Assembly (NCBI GenBank): GCA_949987565.1
Contig: OX465115.1
Span: 15,437,242-15,501,241, forward strand
Origin: Luidia sarsii
Lineage: Eukaryota > Echinodermata > Asteroidea > Paxillosida > Luidiidae
Reading direction: 5' to 3'
Length of the DNA: 64,000 nucleotides
Shown one piece after another: positions 11,001-23,113 of this stretch. Position 1 is the stretch's first letter. The number at the start of each line of letters is the position of its first letter. Made by a program: the position numbers and the translations under genes. Below the pieces are notes generated by a model. The model was not told the DNA's origin, did no database searches, and was given only the letters and a program-made list of their open reading frames with translations.

Positions 11001-14000
11001 GCACGAAATATAATCCCAGTAAGAGAGGTCCGGTGAGTTCATTGCCCGTTAACCCCTGACTGGTTGTAGAAAAGAAAATTACCTGATGGAGAATATTTAC
11101 TGTGGAATGTTGAAAACCGGTCACAACGAATTGGTAACACAGAGTTAAGCGGGCGGCGTAGGGATATATAGGACGAACTGATTGTGATTTGCCATTTGTA
11201 GAACAGCATAAAGTGGGTCACATCGGTCGGGCTGGCTTTCTCATGAAGGTTTAAAGCCGCCCTGTACAACATTGGTAAAGGTCAAAAGAATATTAAAACA
11301 AATTGAATATTAAAACAAACACAATACTGCGAAGGCTTTAGCTCAAATTGTAATCTGAGAAAGTAGAACAAGGCAAAAAACCCGTCACGGTATTTTGCAC
11401 CGTTCTGTAGTGTAGGAAATAGTTTATTACTCGCGAGTAATAAACTATTTGTTGATGTTTGAGTGAGGATTTCTCGTGGAGTACAGCATCCCAGACCGTA
11501 AGATTACAACATGAGGATTCTATCATGACCATCTACAAACTATGTAAATTAGAAGGAAATCTGTGGACATCGAGGTGTTCCGATCTTCCCAATGTTGTAT
11601 TGGGCCTTTAACGTGTCTCCAATCGCGAACTAGCGGTATTTGATTGGAGAGAGAGAGGCAGACAGTGAGAGAGACGAAGGGGGAGACAGGAAAAGATGCC
11701 TGTAAGATGAGAAGACAGGAATTGGGAACCTCACGCAGGCTGATGATGTTGAAACTCAATATAAGGAAGATTGATTGTCCAGCTATTGAATCTGAATATG
11801 ACTTCATCGCGGAACCATTTCACAAGGAGCGATGATTTTTTTCCCCCTTTGCTTTTCCTTGGAATCGTGTAACAACGATCGTGGTTATCAATTGAAGATG
11901 GATTTCACTCTACTTCTAAAGAATAAAAAGTATACCCAGCTTCCATCCTGTGCGATGCCAGAGAACTATCGCCTGTTTTTCTCCCCAATCAAGCAATTAC
12001 ATTTTTCCCGGATGTTATAAACAACGGCAATGTCTCTTTATAGTGAATATTCTGGGCATCGCAGTCTTATTGAAACCGAATATGGTGATAATATCCGGCT
12101 GCTCACGTTTCATGATATGATGCATTCGGTCCCGATTCAAAGAATATTGCTTCCTGAAAGGATGCGTCTACTGAGGGCAGCGTTTCGAGGGTCGTGAGTC
12201 GAAGGGGAAATGCATTACTCCTGCGATTGTGGTGGGAAAATGCCAAGTGTCATCTTCAGCCTCAGACCTCTTTAGAAGGTCAAGAGAGTCTCTCTCAAGG
12301 AAGAGCGACCGTTCAGGTTTTTCTTTTTATCTTGGAGACAACGAGCCGTGCTTTCGGCCCACGCTCCGACGATCTGAACCCCATTTGGCGGCCGGGATAT
12401 GTCTTGCACGTTGATCACGGTTCGGTCCAAACCCGCAATGACAGCTAAAAAAAATAAAAATAGAGAGACCTTGGGAATAAAAGTGACTCTTGGGGTCCAT
12501 CGCTGGAGACATCTTTTCCACTCATGACCACTAACTACTGTGCCGTCATGGACCGTAAAAATAGTAAACTGCCTATTATTTTGTGACATTAGAGCCAATG
12601 GTATGGCAAGCCGTTTGTGTCATCACTCACAATTTTTCTCTCAGACATTCTTACCTCTGACATCCGTCTGGTAGAATTAAAAGATGTTTCTCCTTTGTTT
12701 ATTTGACTTGACCCGGAAAAGCTTCATCTACTTCGTGTGATCCCTGAGCTGCTGTAGCCAGGTTTATAGAAATTGGTTCTTTGCATCGGTATGAACGCGG
12801 GGGAGATATACGAATTGCTTCTGACTGGCGCCCCTACCCTGCCAAAGACTAGTTGACTATTAGGGAAGGCCTCCATCTAAGGGCTGGATAGCTAAGATGG
12901 TAAGAGCGCTAGTACGCAAAACCAGAGGTCTCGGGTTCAAATCCCGGTCCAGTCAAAGTTTTCTTTGTCAGTTTTAAAGACTTTATGAAATGCTACATTA
13001 TCCATTGCCCAGGAACAGATTAAGTTTCAATTCCATTTTTTGCCGATTGGTAAATAAACTGCCTCAAATAGGACTGGAATTATAATCGGTGGTATTCATC
13101 TCCTTTCTTCGAAAGTCTGGATTAATTCCTATAAAATGAAGGACAAAAAGGACTTCAAATGTTATTTATTGCAGGAAATTAGAAACTATACACCGTTTGG
13201 TTTGTGGTTCATCTCCATCACATCCACATCAACATTGTAGAATGACCAGTCATTGCCATCGATACCAAACTATACGAGGAGTTTTCGAATAAATCGTGTC
13301 TGTTTATAGTCTCGAGTAAACATTGATACCCATGAGCAAATCAAGACGAGGTAATATATCTGCCTTCGTTCCAGAGGAGAAAAAAAACCTCGCTCCGATA
13401 CTATCAGGCCCGCGAGGCTTGGGTTTATGTGAGGATGTGGTTTCACCGGGAACCCTTTCGTCACGACTGTTTGCGGTAGGGACGTCGCCTCGATATTAAT
13501 TCGGTCCATCTTCGCTTAATTAAAAAAAACGGGAGGGGGAGAGCGAGAAAGTCATTTATCCCACAGATCTCTTCCTAGAAGACGGAACACAAGAGCATAC
13601 AGGTGTACGGATATCATTGACGTCACGCCTTTACGTGTACCGGCATGGATGAACGCGGTGGATGAAATAAGATTAGATTTCTACTGCTTTGCCGTGGATG
13701 AGAGCGTGTCGACTTGCAGACAGAATGCACCGAATGTGCCAGGATTCTCCCTGTATCTTAAACTGTGAGACAGGCCAGCTCACTACTTTTTAATGGGTTC
13801 GCTTCTCTAAAACTTGCCAGCAATCGGGGCTCAAAATTCATCCTAGAAAACACCGACAAAGCATTGCCTTTTTCTTTTGGGTGGTGGAGCGGCGGGAGAT
13901 CATTCTGAACGTGCTTCGATTTGCGTTCAGCCACCTTCCGGCAGAAATAGCCCGGTACACTTTCTTGAGAGGAATTCCATGTAAAAGGTTTGCGGTGACA

Positions 14001-17000
14001 ACCTGGTGTAGCACGTCTCTTTTGAGACGGAGCGTGGCTCTGAAAAGAGCCGGTAAATCAAGGTTTCGGGCAGTGTGTATATACTCTGCCCGTCGTCAGG
14101 AGAACGCTAGATTCCAACCATCGTCGTTATTGTTACACTGGGCGAGAAAGATTCTCCATGCTCCAGCGCTTTCCACGACACATCATCATAAGCACTGGAG
14201 ATAGTTCGAATGCAAACCTTCCACTTGGTACTTCCACCATGCAAACCTTCAAGTCTTATCTAGTCTGAGTAACCTGCTCTTTTCAGAGCCACACTCCATC
14301 TCAAAAGAGAATGTGTTTACATGGTGTCACCGCAAACCTTCCACTTGGTATTCCCACCACGCAAGCCTTTCCAATCTCATCTAAGGATTCCATGTATACC
14401 CGGCCGTCTTATTGACTGATTAGCCCCCTATACCTTTGATGCTCTTCGGCCCATTTCCTGGTGTGTTCGTGGAAGTGAGCCTCAGTCTGCTGCGATCTGA
14501 CCTCGTCCTGTCCATCGATCTTGACAAGTCGCCGATGGAAGGATGCCTCTAGTTCCGGCCGCATCCTCCCACGCCAGGAAGGCCTCATTCATTAAGGGCT
14601 TGGGCCGATGCTTCCTATATACCCCCATCTCTTATTGCAGCCATGGACTAATGGTTATCTTTATTTTTGCTGCTTCTATAACTCCATCTCGAAGACTCTC
14701 GTCTGCCTTTGCTTCTTGCTGACAAAATTGTTTTTATAATGTGCTATAGTGAACGATAGTCCAAAATGCGTGATACTAGTATGTATCAAGTTCATCTGAA
14801 TGAAAGCAGGGGTGTCATCCCTGGAGATATACGGCAGTTAATTGTTGAATTGCTTCTGACTGGCGCCCCACCTTGGCAAAGACTAGTTGACTATTAGGGA
14901 AGGCCACCATAAGGGCTGGATAGCTCAGATGTAAGAGCACTGGTATGTTATTCCAGATGTCTCGTGTTCAACTCCCGGTCCGGCAGTCAAAGTTTTCTTT
15001 GCCACTTTTTCAATTTATTTCTAATCTTGAAAAATGGCAACGAGAACAGATTTTCACTGGACCGGGACTTGAACCTAAGACTTCTGGTTTTGCGTACCAG
15101 TGCTCTTCCCATCTGAGCTATCCAGCCCTTAGATATCTCCAGGGATCACCAGGGGATCACACCCCCTACTTTCATTTAGATGCAAACAACTAATTGTTTT
15201 AAACCTGGCTACGGAAGCTCTGGGATCACACAAAGTGGATGCAGCTTTTCCAAATTCAAGTCAAACAAACAAAGGAAAAACTGACTGGGAATTAACTTTT
15301 GAATTAATTCGAAATACAGTAATTCTTCTTGATCAAGGTTTCATCGTTTCCTGGTTCTTGTTTCTGTTCGTTTTCAGCGGTCATGCTGTGGGCTCTGGAC
15401 GAGTCGACCTCCAAGTTCTTCAGGGCCGTTAGGCGCGCCAATAGCATGCACCGCTTCGTCTGGATCGGCAGCGACTCCTGGAGCGGGAGACTATTGCCAA
15501 CGGTGGGCAACGAGGAGGTGATAGAGGGCGCTATCACTGTTCAGCCAATGTCTGCACCTATCCCAGGTACATACATTGAACTCAGGTCTCCTGGAATTAT
15601 TAAAGTGATGCCCAAAAAACAGGCACACTGATTTTACTATTGACTTAGAATGGAAGGTTTGGGGTGACCATGTACATTATCTCCTTTGAGAGGGCGTTAT
15701 TGCAGGCTCTTTTTAGAGCCATACTCCATCTCACAAGAGATGATTTACATGGTGTTGCCACAAACCTTCCACTTGGAAGTTGCATGAACTATAGCTCCAT
15801 GGTACTCCCACCATTCAAACCTTCAAATCCTTTTGCTGACTTCAATGACCAAATTGAGAGATCTAAATACAAAATAACAATAGAGATTCCTGGAATGGTT
15901 TTTGGTGAAATTGGTTGTAAGAGTGGAGTCCGATTCTCCTTTGCTTTTTGCCCAAACCACTTATGTGACCCTAAAGAAAACCAGAAAACAAGAAAATTGA
16001 ATCAATCAAAACCAGAGGTCCCGGGTTCGAATCCAGGTCCGGTTGAACATCTTCTGTACCATTTGTTTATAACTGAGTTGCCAGTCATTTTTTTCCTTTA
16101 TTTGTTTGATTAGATTTTGCTGATTTAACCGTTTTCTTGTTGTTTTTCCACCCCCCCCCCCATCCCCCGATTTGCCATCAGCCTTTGACGACTACTTCAC
16201 CAATCTGAACCCCCTGACCTACACTCGCAACCCGTGGTTCCGGGACTTCTGGGAGCAGCACTTTGACTGCGTCTTGCCCCACAACGATTCAGAGGAGGCC
16301 AGGCTTCAAGTTCACCATGGCAACGGCAGCCTCTGCTCCCCAGACCTGAAGCTGGGACCGGAAAACGACTACTTCCAAGAAGGCCAGGTGAGTGAGTCTC
16401 TCACTTACAATTGCTTCTCCTCATCTTCAAGATGTCTCCACCACACAGCACCTTGGTACCTTGAAAACCTCATTTATCAGCTCAACGTATCTGGCCGACC
16501 CAGCCTTCGTTACTGCCCTGATACTACCCTACTATCAGTGCAGAGATCTAGGAAACACTTTCACAGACAAAGCCATCACAATTGCTGGCCCGAAAGTTTG
16601 GTACGTTATACCCATCACCAACATCAGATCGCTAGACACCATTTCGTCCTTGAAGAAGCACATGAAAACCTTCTTGTATCCCGTTTCCCTTTGATGTCTG
16701 CATTTCTAATTATCTTGTGTTGCTTAGTGCCATGATCTAGATGGAATGGCGCTCTACAAAATCGTATAATTATTACTATTATAGAACAACAGCTCAACTA
16801 ACTATTAAACATACTGTAATGTATTGCATGATGTTAAAGAGATGTTAAAGAGAAGCCTATCATTGGTCATTGTCATATTGCCTGTCTGTCGCCCTCTACA
16901 GATCCAGTTTGTCGCAGACTCAGTCTGGGCCTTTGCCTACGCTCTGCGGGACATGCACGCCGCCTACTGCGAGGGCGACGGCCTCTGTGATCAGATGACC

Positions 17001-18587
17001 CCGGTCAAGGGTCCTGAACTCCGCGATTTCCTACGCAATGTCTCCTTCACAGGTGAGGTCACGGTGGTGAGGTCACATTGGTGAGGTCGAGGTGGTGAGG
17101 TCACGGTGGTCAGTCATGAGTCACTACAAGTTTGGGCGATTCTTTGAGCAGTTGTAATTACCTTGAAATTAATTGAAATAAGCCTAAAGACAATCTAAGA
17201 AGATTATTTACTTGCATTTAATTGGAGGCAAAAAATTGGTACAAAAGACGCTCCCCCAAACTGATCATGCTGGTGTCATTTAAAAACAGGAATATCCGGG
17301 AACAACTTCCAGTTTACCAGCAACGGGGACGGTCCGGTCCACTACAAGATCCTCAACTACCAGCAGGTGGCACCTAATCAGTACAAGTACGTGACGGTGG
17401 GTCACTACAAGGAGAGCCTGCAGCTGAACACCAGCCAGGTGCGCTATCGCAGTCAGGGGGCCAACCCCTTCCCCAAGTCCTCCTGCTGGCGCCCCTGCCA
17501 CTCCAACGAGATGAAGTTCAAGCGGGACGGCGAGTGCTGCTGGAGCTGCCTGCCCTGCCAGCAGTACGAGTACCTACGGGACGAGTTCACCTGCAGCGAG
17601 TGCCCTAATGGGACCCGGCCCACGGCCAACCTGACCCACTGCACCGACATCACGGTGCAGTACATCCAGCCCAACTCCTCCAGCGCACTGGCGGCACTGG
17701 TGTTCGCCACAGTGGGCGAGTTCGCCACCATCTTCACGGCCTGTATCTACATCCGCCACCGGGACACGCCGGTGGTCAAAGCCTCGGGCCGGGAGCTGAG
17801 CGGCCTCCTGATGGCCGGGGTCTTCATGTGCTACGCTCTGACGTATCTCTTCCTGACACCGCCTACTGTGCTGACCTGCGGACTGCAGCAGTTCCTGATG
17901 GGGGTGGCGTTCACGCTCTGCTACGCCTCGCTGCTGGTCAAGACCAACCGCGTCTACCGGATCTTCACCCACGGGAAGTCCACCACCAAGCGGCCCAGCT
18001 TCATCAGCCCGCTCTCGCAGATCGTCATCACCCTGATCCTGGTCACCGTCCAGGGGTTCCTCTCCGTCACCTGGCTGGTGGCCGTGCCGCCGGACGCCGT
18101 CCGCCACTACCCGCACCGCGGGAAGGTTCAGATCGTCTGCAGCGCCTTCCTGACCTCCACCTCGCTGCTGGGGCTGGCCTTCCCGTTAGTCCTGCTGGTG
18201 CTGTGCACGGCCTTTGCCTTCATGGCCCGCAAGATCCCCGGCCACTTCAACGAGGCCAAGTGCATTGGCTTCACCATGTACTCCTCCTGCATCGTCTGGC
18301 TGGCTATGATCCCCGTCTACGTCCTGACCGTCTCCAACATCGAGCTCCGGATCGTCTCGCTCTACATCGCCATCAGTCTCTGCGCCACCGTCTGCCTGGC
18401 TTGTCTCTTCCTGCCACGCATCTACCTGATCCTCCTGCGGCCCGAGCGCAACGTCCGGGCGACGGTCGGCACGGGGCCCAAGCGGCTCAAGCTGACGGGC
18501 TCCGTCTACCCCAACTCCTCCAGCAACGTCAGCAACCACAGCCCTTACTCCAATGTCCCCGAACAGGAGCGCAACAACACCTTGTGA
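8067..18587 (+). CDS. Metabotropic glutamate receptor-like class C GPCR (5'-partial)
   Basis: Coding exons 8067-8373, 15378-15566, 16182-16387, 16902-17052 and 17290-18587 (stop TGA) join in phase to give 716 residues. The family is usually about 870-1200 residues. The signal peptide and first part of the ligand-binding lobe (about 150-180 residues) are missing and are presumably encoded left of the window. The first four exons carry the Venus-flytrap ligand domain (VSYWSTSPDLS, ENTNYGVQG, WIGSDSWS, NPWFRDFWEQ). The last exon carries the nine-cysteine domain (visible residues about 350-402) and the whole seven-helix region (about 415-665), including TPVVKASGREL, FNEAKCIGFTMY and a short Asn-rich cytoplasmic tail ending NNTL. 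The glutamate-contacting Tyr of the NYG motif and Asp of GSD are kept. The membrane part most resembles group II/III receptors, but paralog assignment is not possible here. It is expected in the plasma membrane, signalling through G proteins. Confidence 0.95.
8500..8775 (+). repeat. Foldback repeat family B, two tandem partial copies
   Basis: Two successive copies (about 8500-8625 and 8626-8775) of a unit containing GGTGACACC, CTCTTTTGAGA and GTGGCTCT..A..GAGCCGGT. The same unit occurs at about 13985-14375, 15655-15830, 42280-42480, 42822-43070 and 44713-44860. It lies in the large receptor intron. Confidence 0.7.
9599..9610. promoter_or_regulatory. Palindromic CRE/ATF-type site in receptor intron
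   Basis: The octamer TGACGTCA at 9601-9608 sits in a 12-base palindrome and is followed at once by a near copy (TGACGCCA). Two more perfect TGACGTCA octamers lie in the same intron at 10071-10078 and 13618-13625. This is the established CREB/ATF consensus; use in vivo is inference. Confidence 0.3.
9990..10780. promoter_or_regulatory. CpG-rich segment inside the large receptor intron
   Basis: Base composition changes to GC- and CG-rich (for example GACGTCGACCCGGGGTGCGC near 10122), with a perfect CRE octamer at 10071. Long open frames on both strands over this block follow from base composition and resemble no family I know. It could be an internal promoter, an enhancer or an unrecognised element. 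Confidence 0.3.
11263..11610 (+). repeat. TCGCGA-palindrome repeat family, longest copy
   Basis: A 34-base perfect palindrome occupies 11417-11450, centred on TCGCGA. Flanking parts (ACAACATTGGTAAAGGTCAA on the left, TTAGAAGGAAATCTGTGGAC and CCAATGTTGTATTGGGCC on the right) recur in the other copies listed at 6505. It lies in the big receptor intron. Confidence 0.75.
12770..12970 (+). repeat. tRNA-derived SINE copy
   Basis: The body has GACTGGCGCCCCTACCCTGC and CAAAGACTAGTTGACTATTA. It is followed by a tRNA-like part (GGGCTGGATAGC, GTAAGAGCGCTAGTACGC, ACCAGAGGTCTCGGGTTC, AAATCCCGGTCC) and a T-rich end. Same family as 7607-7795. Confidence 0.8.
13985..14375. repeat. Foldback repeat family B, inverted pair
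   Basis: The left arm (about 13985-14110, TGGCTCTGAAAAGAGCCGGT and TTTCGGGCAGTGTGTA) is answered by a right arm (about 14270-14370, CTCTTTTCAGAGCCACACTC and GGTGTCACCGCAAACCTTCC). Together they form a large imperfect stem-loop in the receptor intron. Confidence 0.75.
14805..15160. repeat. Two tRNA-derived SINE copies in inverted orientation
   Basis: A plus-strand copy (about 14805-15000) is followed by a minus-strand, mostly tRNA-like copy (about 15045-15160). They face each other about 220 bp upstream of the second receptor exon, so the pre-mRNA could form a stem there. Confidence 0.75.
15655..15830. repeat. Foldback repeat family B copy
   Basis: Arms carry GAAGGTTTGGGGTGACCATG and GGTGTTGCCACAAACCTTCC around GCTCTTTTTAGAGCCATAC. 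This is an imperfect short stem-loop in the intron after the second receptor exon. Confidence 0.7.
16400..16700 (+). mobile_element. Non-LTR retrotransposon 3' fragment
   Basis: In the intron after the third receptor exon one frame reads GNTFTDKAITIAGPKVWY followed by LDTISSLKKHMKTFLY. This matches the pattern at the C-terminal end of CR1/L2/Jockey-type LINE polyproteins (a basic/aromatic GP.LWN-like motif, then SFK..LK..L). It is a decayed remnant with no reverse transcriptase catalytic core. Confidence 0.6.
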
Positions 18588-20370
18588 CAGGACCCTGGCT
18601 GGAACTCTGCCCCCGTCGGCAGTTTGTAAAGAGTACTCGCGATGTTCTCGCACCACGTCATTTCTTTGTCCTTTTTTTTTTTGCATCGGAGCACATCGGC
18701 GAACCAAACAAGAGTTACACGCATTGTGTCAAGCTCGCTAAGAATCAGTCTTGACAACTTGACCAAGGAGCTCCATATAGCAGTCATAAACCAAGGATCG
18801 GTTCGACTTTGACGACACTATAAAGATTTTTCCCGGCAATTTCAGTGAGGGTAGATTTACACTGAGTGAGGAAGCACGCAGAAATAATTCCTGGTCATGA
18901 TGAATGCCACATTGTACTCCAGCGTTTTAAGCTACAAGTGAAGGATTTAAAACCAGGTTCAATTTTCATGGAGTCCCTTACGGTATAAATCTGTGCTTAC
19001 GGGCAGCGTTTAGCGTATATCTATTTCATGGAATCCGTTACGGCATCATTCTTTGCTTACAGGCAGCGTTAAACTTTATCCAGAGTTGGCTAAAAAAGGG
19101 GGTTCATCCTGAATTCTCCTTTTTTTGCCTATTTAGTCCAATAGCAACAAATGTCCCACTATGGCACTATGATTATACATGGAGACCCCAGAGAAGTACA
19201 GATATATGGATTTCTAATCCATCTAAATGGTTCATGTAAAAAATTACCCCATCCCAACCTTCCCAATCAAGAAAGCAAAGAACTAAAAAACCCAAAATTT
19301 CACCTCTAGTTACCTCTCCAAAATGCTAGAATATCACAAATTGCCACATGGTTCAGATATGCACCTATTTTTGTGTACCAAATAATGTGTAAATCTTTCC
19401 TTAGTTTATAAGGTTGTGATGAAACCGAGAACGCTGCATTATCTAGGAATTCAGTTGATACAAAAACTGTTGCAAACTGCTCACTGACTAAAATCACCTG
19501 CAATACATGAATCTCAAAAGTTTGAGGGCCTGACGTTTCGATCCTAGCAGGACCTTTCTCTTTGAGAAAGGTCCTGCTAGGATCGAAACGTCAGGCCCTC
19601 TAACTTTTAGAAATCATTAGAGCATTAGGGATGTACATAACTTAAGTGCCTGGCAAATCATGTGTGACACCTTACAGTGCTGTAAGCATCTTCACGGGAT
19701 GTACGTGCAATGGGAGAGGAAGAAATCAGCCGACAGCCGACGTGGTCCAAGTTTGCAATTTAGTTTCGATAAATAAATACCATCCATTTTTTTGTAATCC
19801 TTGGAAGTTACGGGTCACTTCTGCATCTCGGGTACCTTTTGTGTTTCAGGATGGACGGAGTTGACAGTGCCTTTGTCACCGCGGTTTCTTCAACTTGCCG
19901 CGATGGTGCACTGCACTGCTAGCCGCTCGACCAAGACCGAATATTTGCCAGTCACAGGTAGTGACCTATTCCCCCACAAAGACATTTCCCAGGCCTCAGG
20001 TCGTGGGGAGAGACAGAGTTGACAGAGACAAGACCTGCCCTGTACAAGTTGACACAGGTAAAAACAAACTATAGCAGCATTTTCAGACCGAATCAAAACA
20101 AAAACAAAAACAAAGAGACTAACTTGGAGCGCACTGCAAAAAAAGGCAACATTTTTGACAAGACTGTCAAGTCAAGTTTTCAATACTTTATTAACATTTA
20201 TACATCACTATTCTTGAGATGGAATAGGTTAACTGGCTGTGGGTACAGTAGGGGTCTCTTTTGAGCCGTGGCTTTCTGAGATTGAGAAAGTCCCTTCCGG
20301 CTAGAATTGAAACGACCGCCCCCCCCCCTCCTCCCCTTCCTCCCTCCCCATCCAACTGACATCTTGCTGG
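18588..20370. other. Convergent intergenic interval: receptor 3' UTR and ILKAP 3' UTR
   Basis: The receptor (plus) and ILKAP (minus) end facing each other. A hairpin family A copy lies at about 19455-19612. A plus-strand AATAAA at 19772-19777 and a minus-strand AATAAA (plus TTTATT at 20187-20192) are candidate polyadenylation signals for the two genes. No other gene is seen. Confidence 0.4.
19455..19612 (+). repeat. Hairpin family A copy
   Basis: Two arms with the CCTGACGTTTCGATCCTAGC core meet across a 3-base loop near 19561-19563, preceded by the family leader ending at about 19515. It falls in the receptor 3' UTR or intergenic DNA. Confidence 0.85.
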
Positions 20371-21029
20371 CTACGTCTTGGAGATGCTGACCAAGACCAC
20401 AGTCACGTTGTCTGAGCTGCCTCGCCGGATAGCCTCCGAGGCCAGTCTGTTGCAGGCCAGATCAAACAGCGTCTCCTCCCGTGACTTGCCGGCCAAGGCC
20501 TTGACGGACTTGTCCTGTTTCCAACAGACAAATCACTCAATTAGGAATTACAAATTAAACCAGGGTCTGATATAATAGCGCTAGCAAGACCCGACAACGA
20601 GGTGATCCCCGGAGGACCTCTCTCAAAGACAAAAGTAACAAAGAATTGGTCCTCAGTTCAGTTGTGGTAGACATGACTAGTGTATAGGCTGAATTTATGG
20701 GCCTTTACAACTGTGGCTTGGGCTCAGGCACAGAGAAAGAGCCCGAGTCAGAGCCTCAGCCAGAGCCAGAGACGAAGCCTGAGCCAGAGCCAGAGCCAGA
20801 GTCAGTGCCAGGGCCAGGGCCAGAGCCAGAGTCAGAGCCAGAGCCAGGGCCAGAGTCAGAGCATGAGCCAGAGCCTGAGCCAGAGCCAGGGCCAGGGCCA
20901 GAGCCAGAGCCTTGGCCAGGGCCAGGGTCAGGGCCAGAGCCAAAGATGTAGCCTGAGCCAGAGCCAGAGCCAGGGCCTGGGCCAGAGCCTGAGCCAGAGC
21001 CAGAGCCTGAGCCAGAGCCAGGGCCAGGG

Positions 21030-21066
<37 letters not shown>

Positions 21067-23028
21067 CTTGGCCAGGGCCAGGGTCAGGGCCAGAGCCAAA
21101 GATGTAGCCTGAGCCAGAGCCTGAGCCAGAGCCAGGGCCAGGGCCAGAGCCAGAGCCAGAGCCAGAGCCAGGGCCAGGGCCAGAGCCAGAGCCTTGGCCA
21201 GGGCCAGGGTCAGGGCCAGAGCCAAAGATGTAGCCTGAGCCAGAGCCAGAGCCAGGGCCTGGGCCAGAGCCTGAGCCAGAGCCAGAGCCAGAGCCAGAGC
21301 CTGAGCCACAGCCAGAGCCAGAGCCAGAGCCAGGGTCAGGACCTGTGCCAGAGCCAGAGCCTGAGCCAGAGCCAGAGCCAGAGCCAGGGCCAGAGCCAGA
21401 GCCAGAGCCAGAGCAAGAGCCTGAGCCAGAGCCAGGGCCAGAGCCTGGGCCAGAGTCACACAAAAGGCCATTTATAACGGGGTGGCATCCTTGACACAAC
21501 CACCACATACCTCCAGAACTCTCTGCACCAAATCCAGGGCGGACTCGGCGCTGAACGCCTTCCACAGTCCGTCGCAGGCCAGCATGAGGTAGCGATCGTT
21601 CTCGGTCAGCTGGCACTTCTTGCCGTCCGGCACGCAGGACACGCCGCAGTGCTTGAAGCGACCGTCGCCGATGGAACGGGAGACCTCCAGGATGCCCTGC
21701 ACCCGCCCGTCCCTGGATACAGGAGGGAGGGGGTTGGGGAGTCAATCTAGGATCCCACTGCATAGCTGCCTCTTGGGGGAATCATTCCTCTTGGGGGGGG
21801 GGGTAAACTGGTAAAAATGTATCACATTTTTACAAGCTCTTGACATTTCGCATTGGAAATGCATGTGAATTACATAGCTGACAACCATTCCTATTTTGAA
21901 GGAACCATTCCTCTTTTGGGGGTAAAAATTTATCACTTTTTACAAGCTCTTACAACAAATTCTGATTTTTGGTTTGTATTCCTAGATGTAGTTTGCTCTG
22001 TGATTCCGCTAATTTTAGCAGAGGTATTCCTGATTCCAGGTTGGCAGCTATTGCCACTGGTCAATCATCAACCTCTATGAAAGAGGTCAAACGATGTCGA
22101 GTCAGGATTCGGCGTACGGTACAAATGCTTTGCTGTCATCACTGATGACAAGCTGGAGGGAAAACCTTCAGCTGTCTGTGTCCCGGAAGAAAAGAGTCGG
22201 TGTTTGGGGACAGGAAAGAAATCTAAGGATGTATCCTTCATCCGTCGTCAACTACATTTAAGACTTCAGTCCCCATTCGAGTGGATTGAGGCTCAAAATA
22301 GAACGTCGGAAAAACCTCGAGCAAGCTCCACAACAACAAAAATAGCTCGGCCGTTATCATTAAATGGCCAACCCCATTGCTTGATGAGAAATAGGTCATG
22401 ATACCACCATTTGCTGATTGGATGGCGGTCCACTTCTGACAAAACAGAAAGTCATCAAAACTTGAAAGTTTCTGAGCCCAAATTCAGGACGGAACCTCCC
22501 CATAAATAGGCAGACCAGGACTTACCCTGCCTCCCAGGCTGAAAAAAAAAAAAATTTAATGAAAATTTGGGGAAGAAAGTCCACTCACTTCACCAATCCT
22601 CCCGCCTTCTGTATGCGCATACGTTCCTCGTACATGGTGGGGTTATGCTCCTTGCTCAAAGGGATCAAGACAAGCTTCTGGTTCTGCTCATTATAGCGAC
22701 ACAGCATTGCCTGCGAACACAAATCACGCAGCGTACAAATGACCAAAACAGGGAACTTAAAGAGTACCTATAATAACAACTTTATTTATAATGCTCCAAA
22801 TCTACTCTGTAGAGTGCTGTAGGCAGAAGAGAAGGTTAGAAGAAGTAAAGGAAGTACAAAAACAAATGCATGAGTAATCAAAAGGAGGCATTGAATAAGT
22901 GAGTTTTTACACCGCTTTGAAATGAATCTGGTGAAGGGCAATTTTTCAAAACTGAGGGCAAGTTATTCCATGATGAAATAATGACATAATTTACAGAACA
23001 TTTACGTAAACATGTCTCATTTTAACAA

Positions 23029-23113
<85 letters not shown>

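Noticed and set aside
12885..12960. Possible functional tRNA gene
   Set aside because: A- and B-boxes are present, but the cloverleaf is degraded, the loop position before the anticodon is atypical, and the same sequence recurs in several places with a common body. It is a SINE.
17574..18754. Long open frames on other frames and strands over the last receptor exon
   Set aside because: Shadows of the GC-rich coding exon, which alone gives the class C receptor sequence.
20680..21763. Long Ser-Gln, Ala-Leu and Gly-Ser repeat proteins
   Set aside because: All derive from the GAGCCA hexamer array inside an ILKAP intron; the array is open in every frame.
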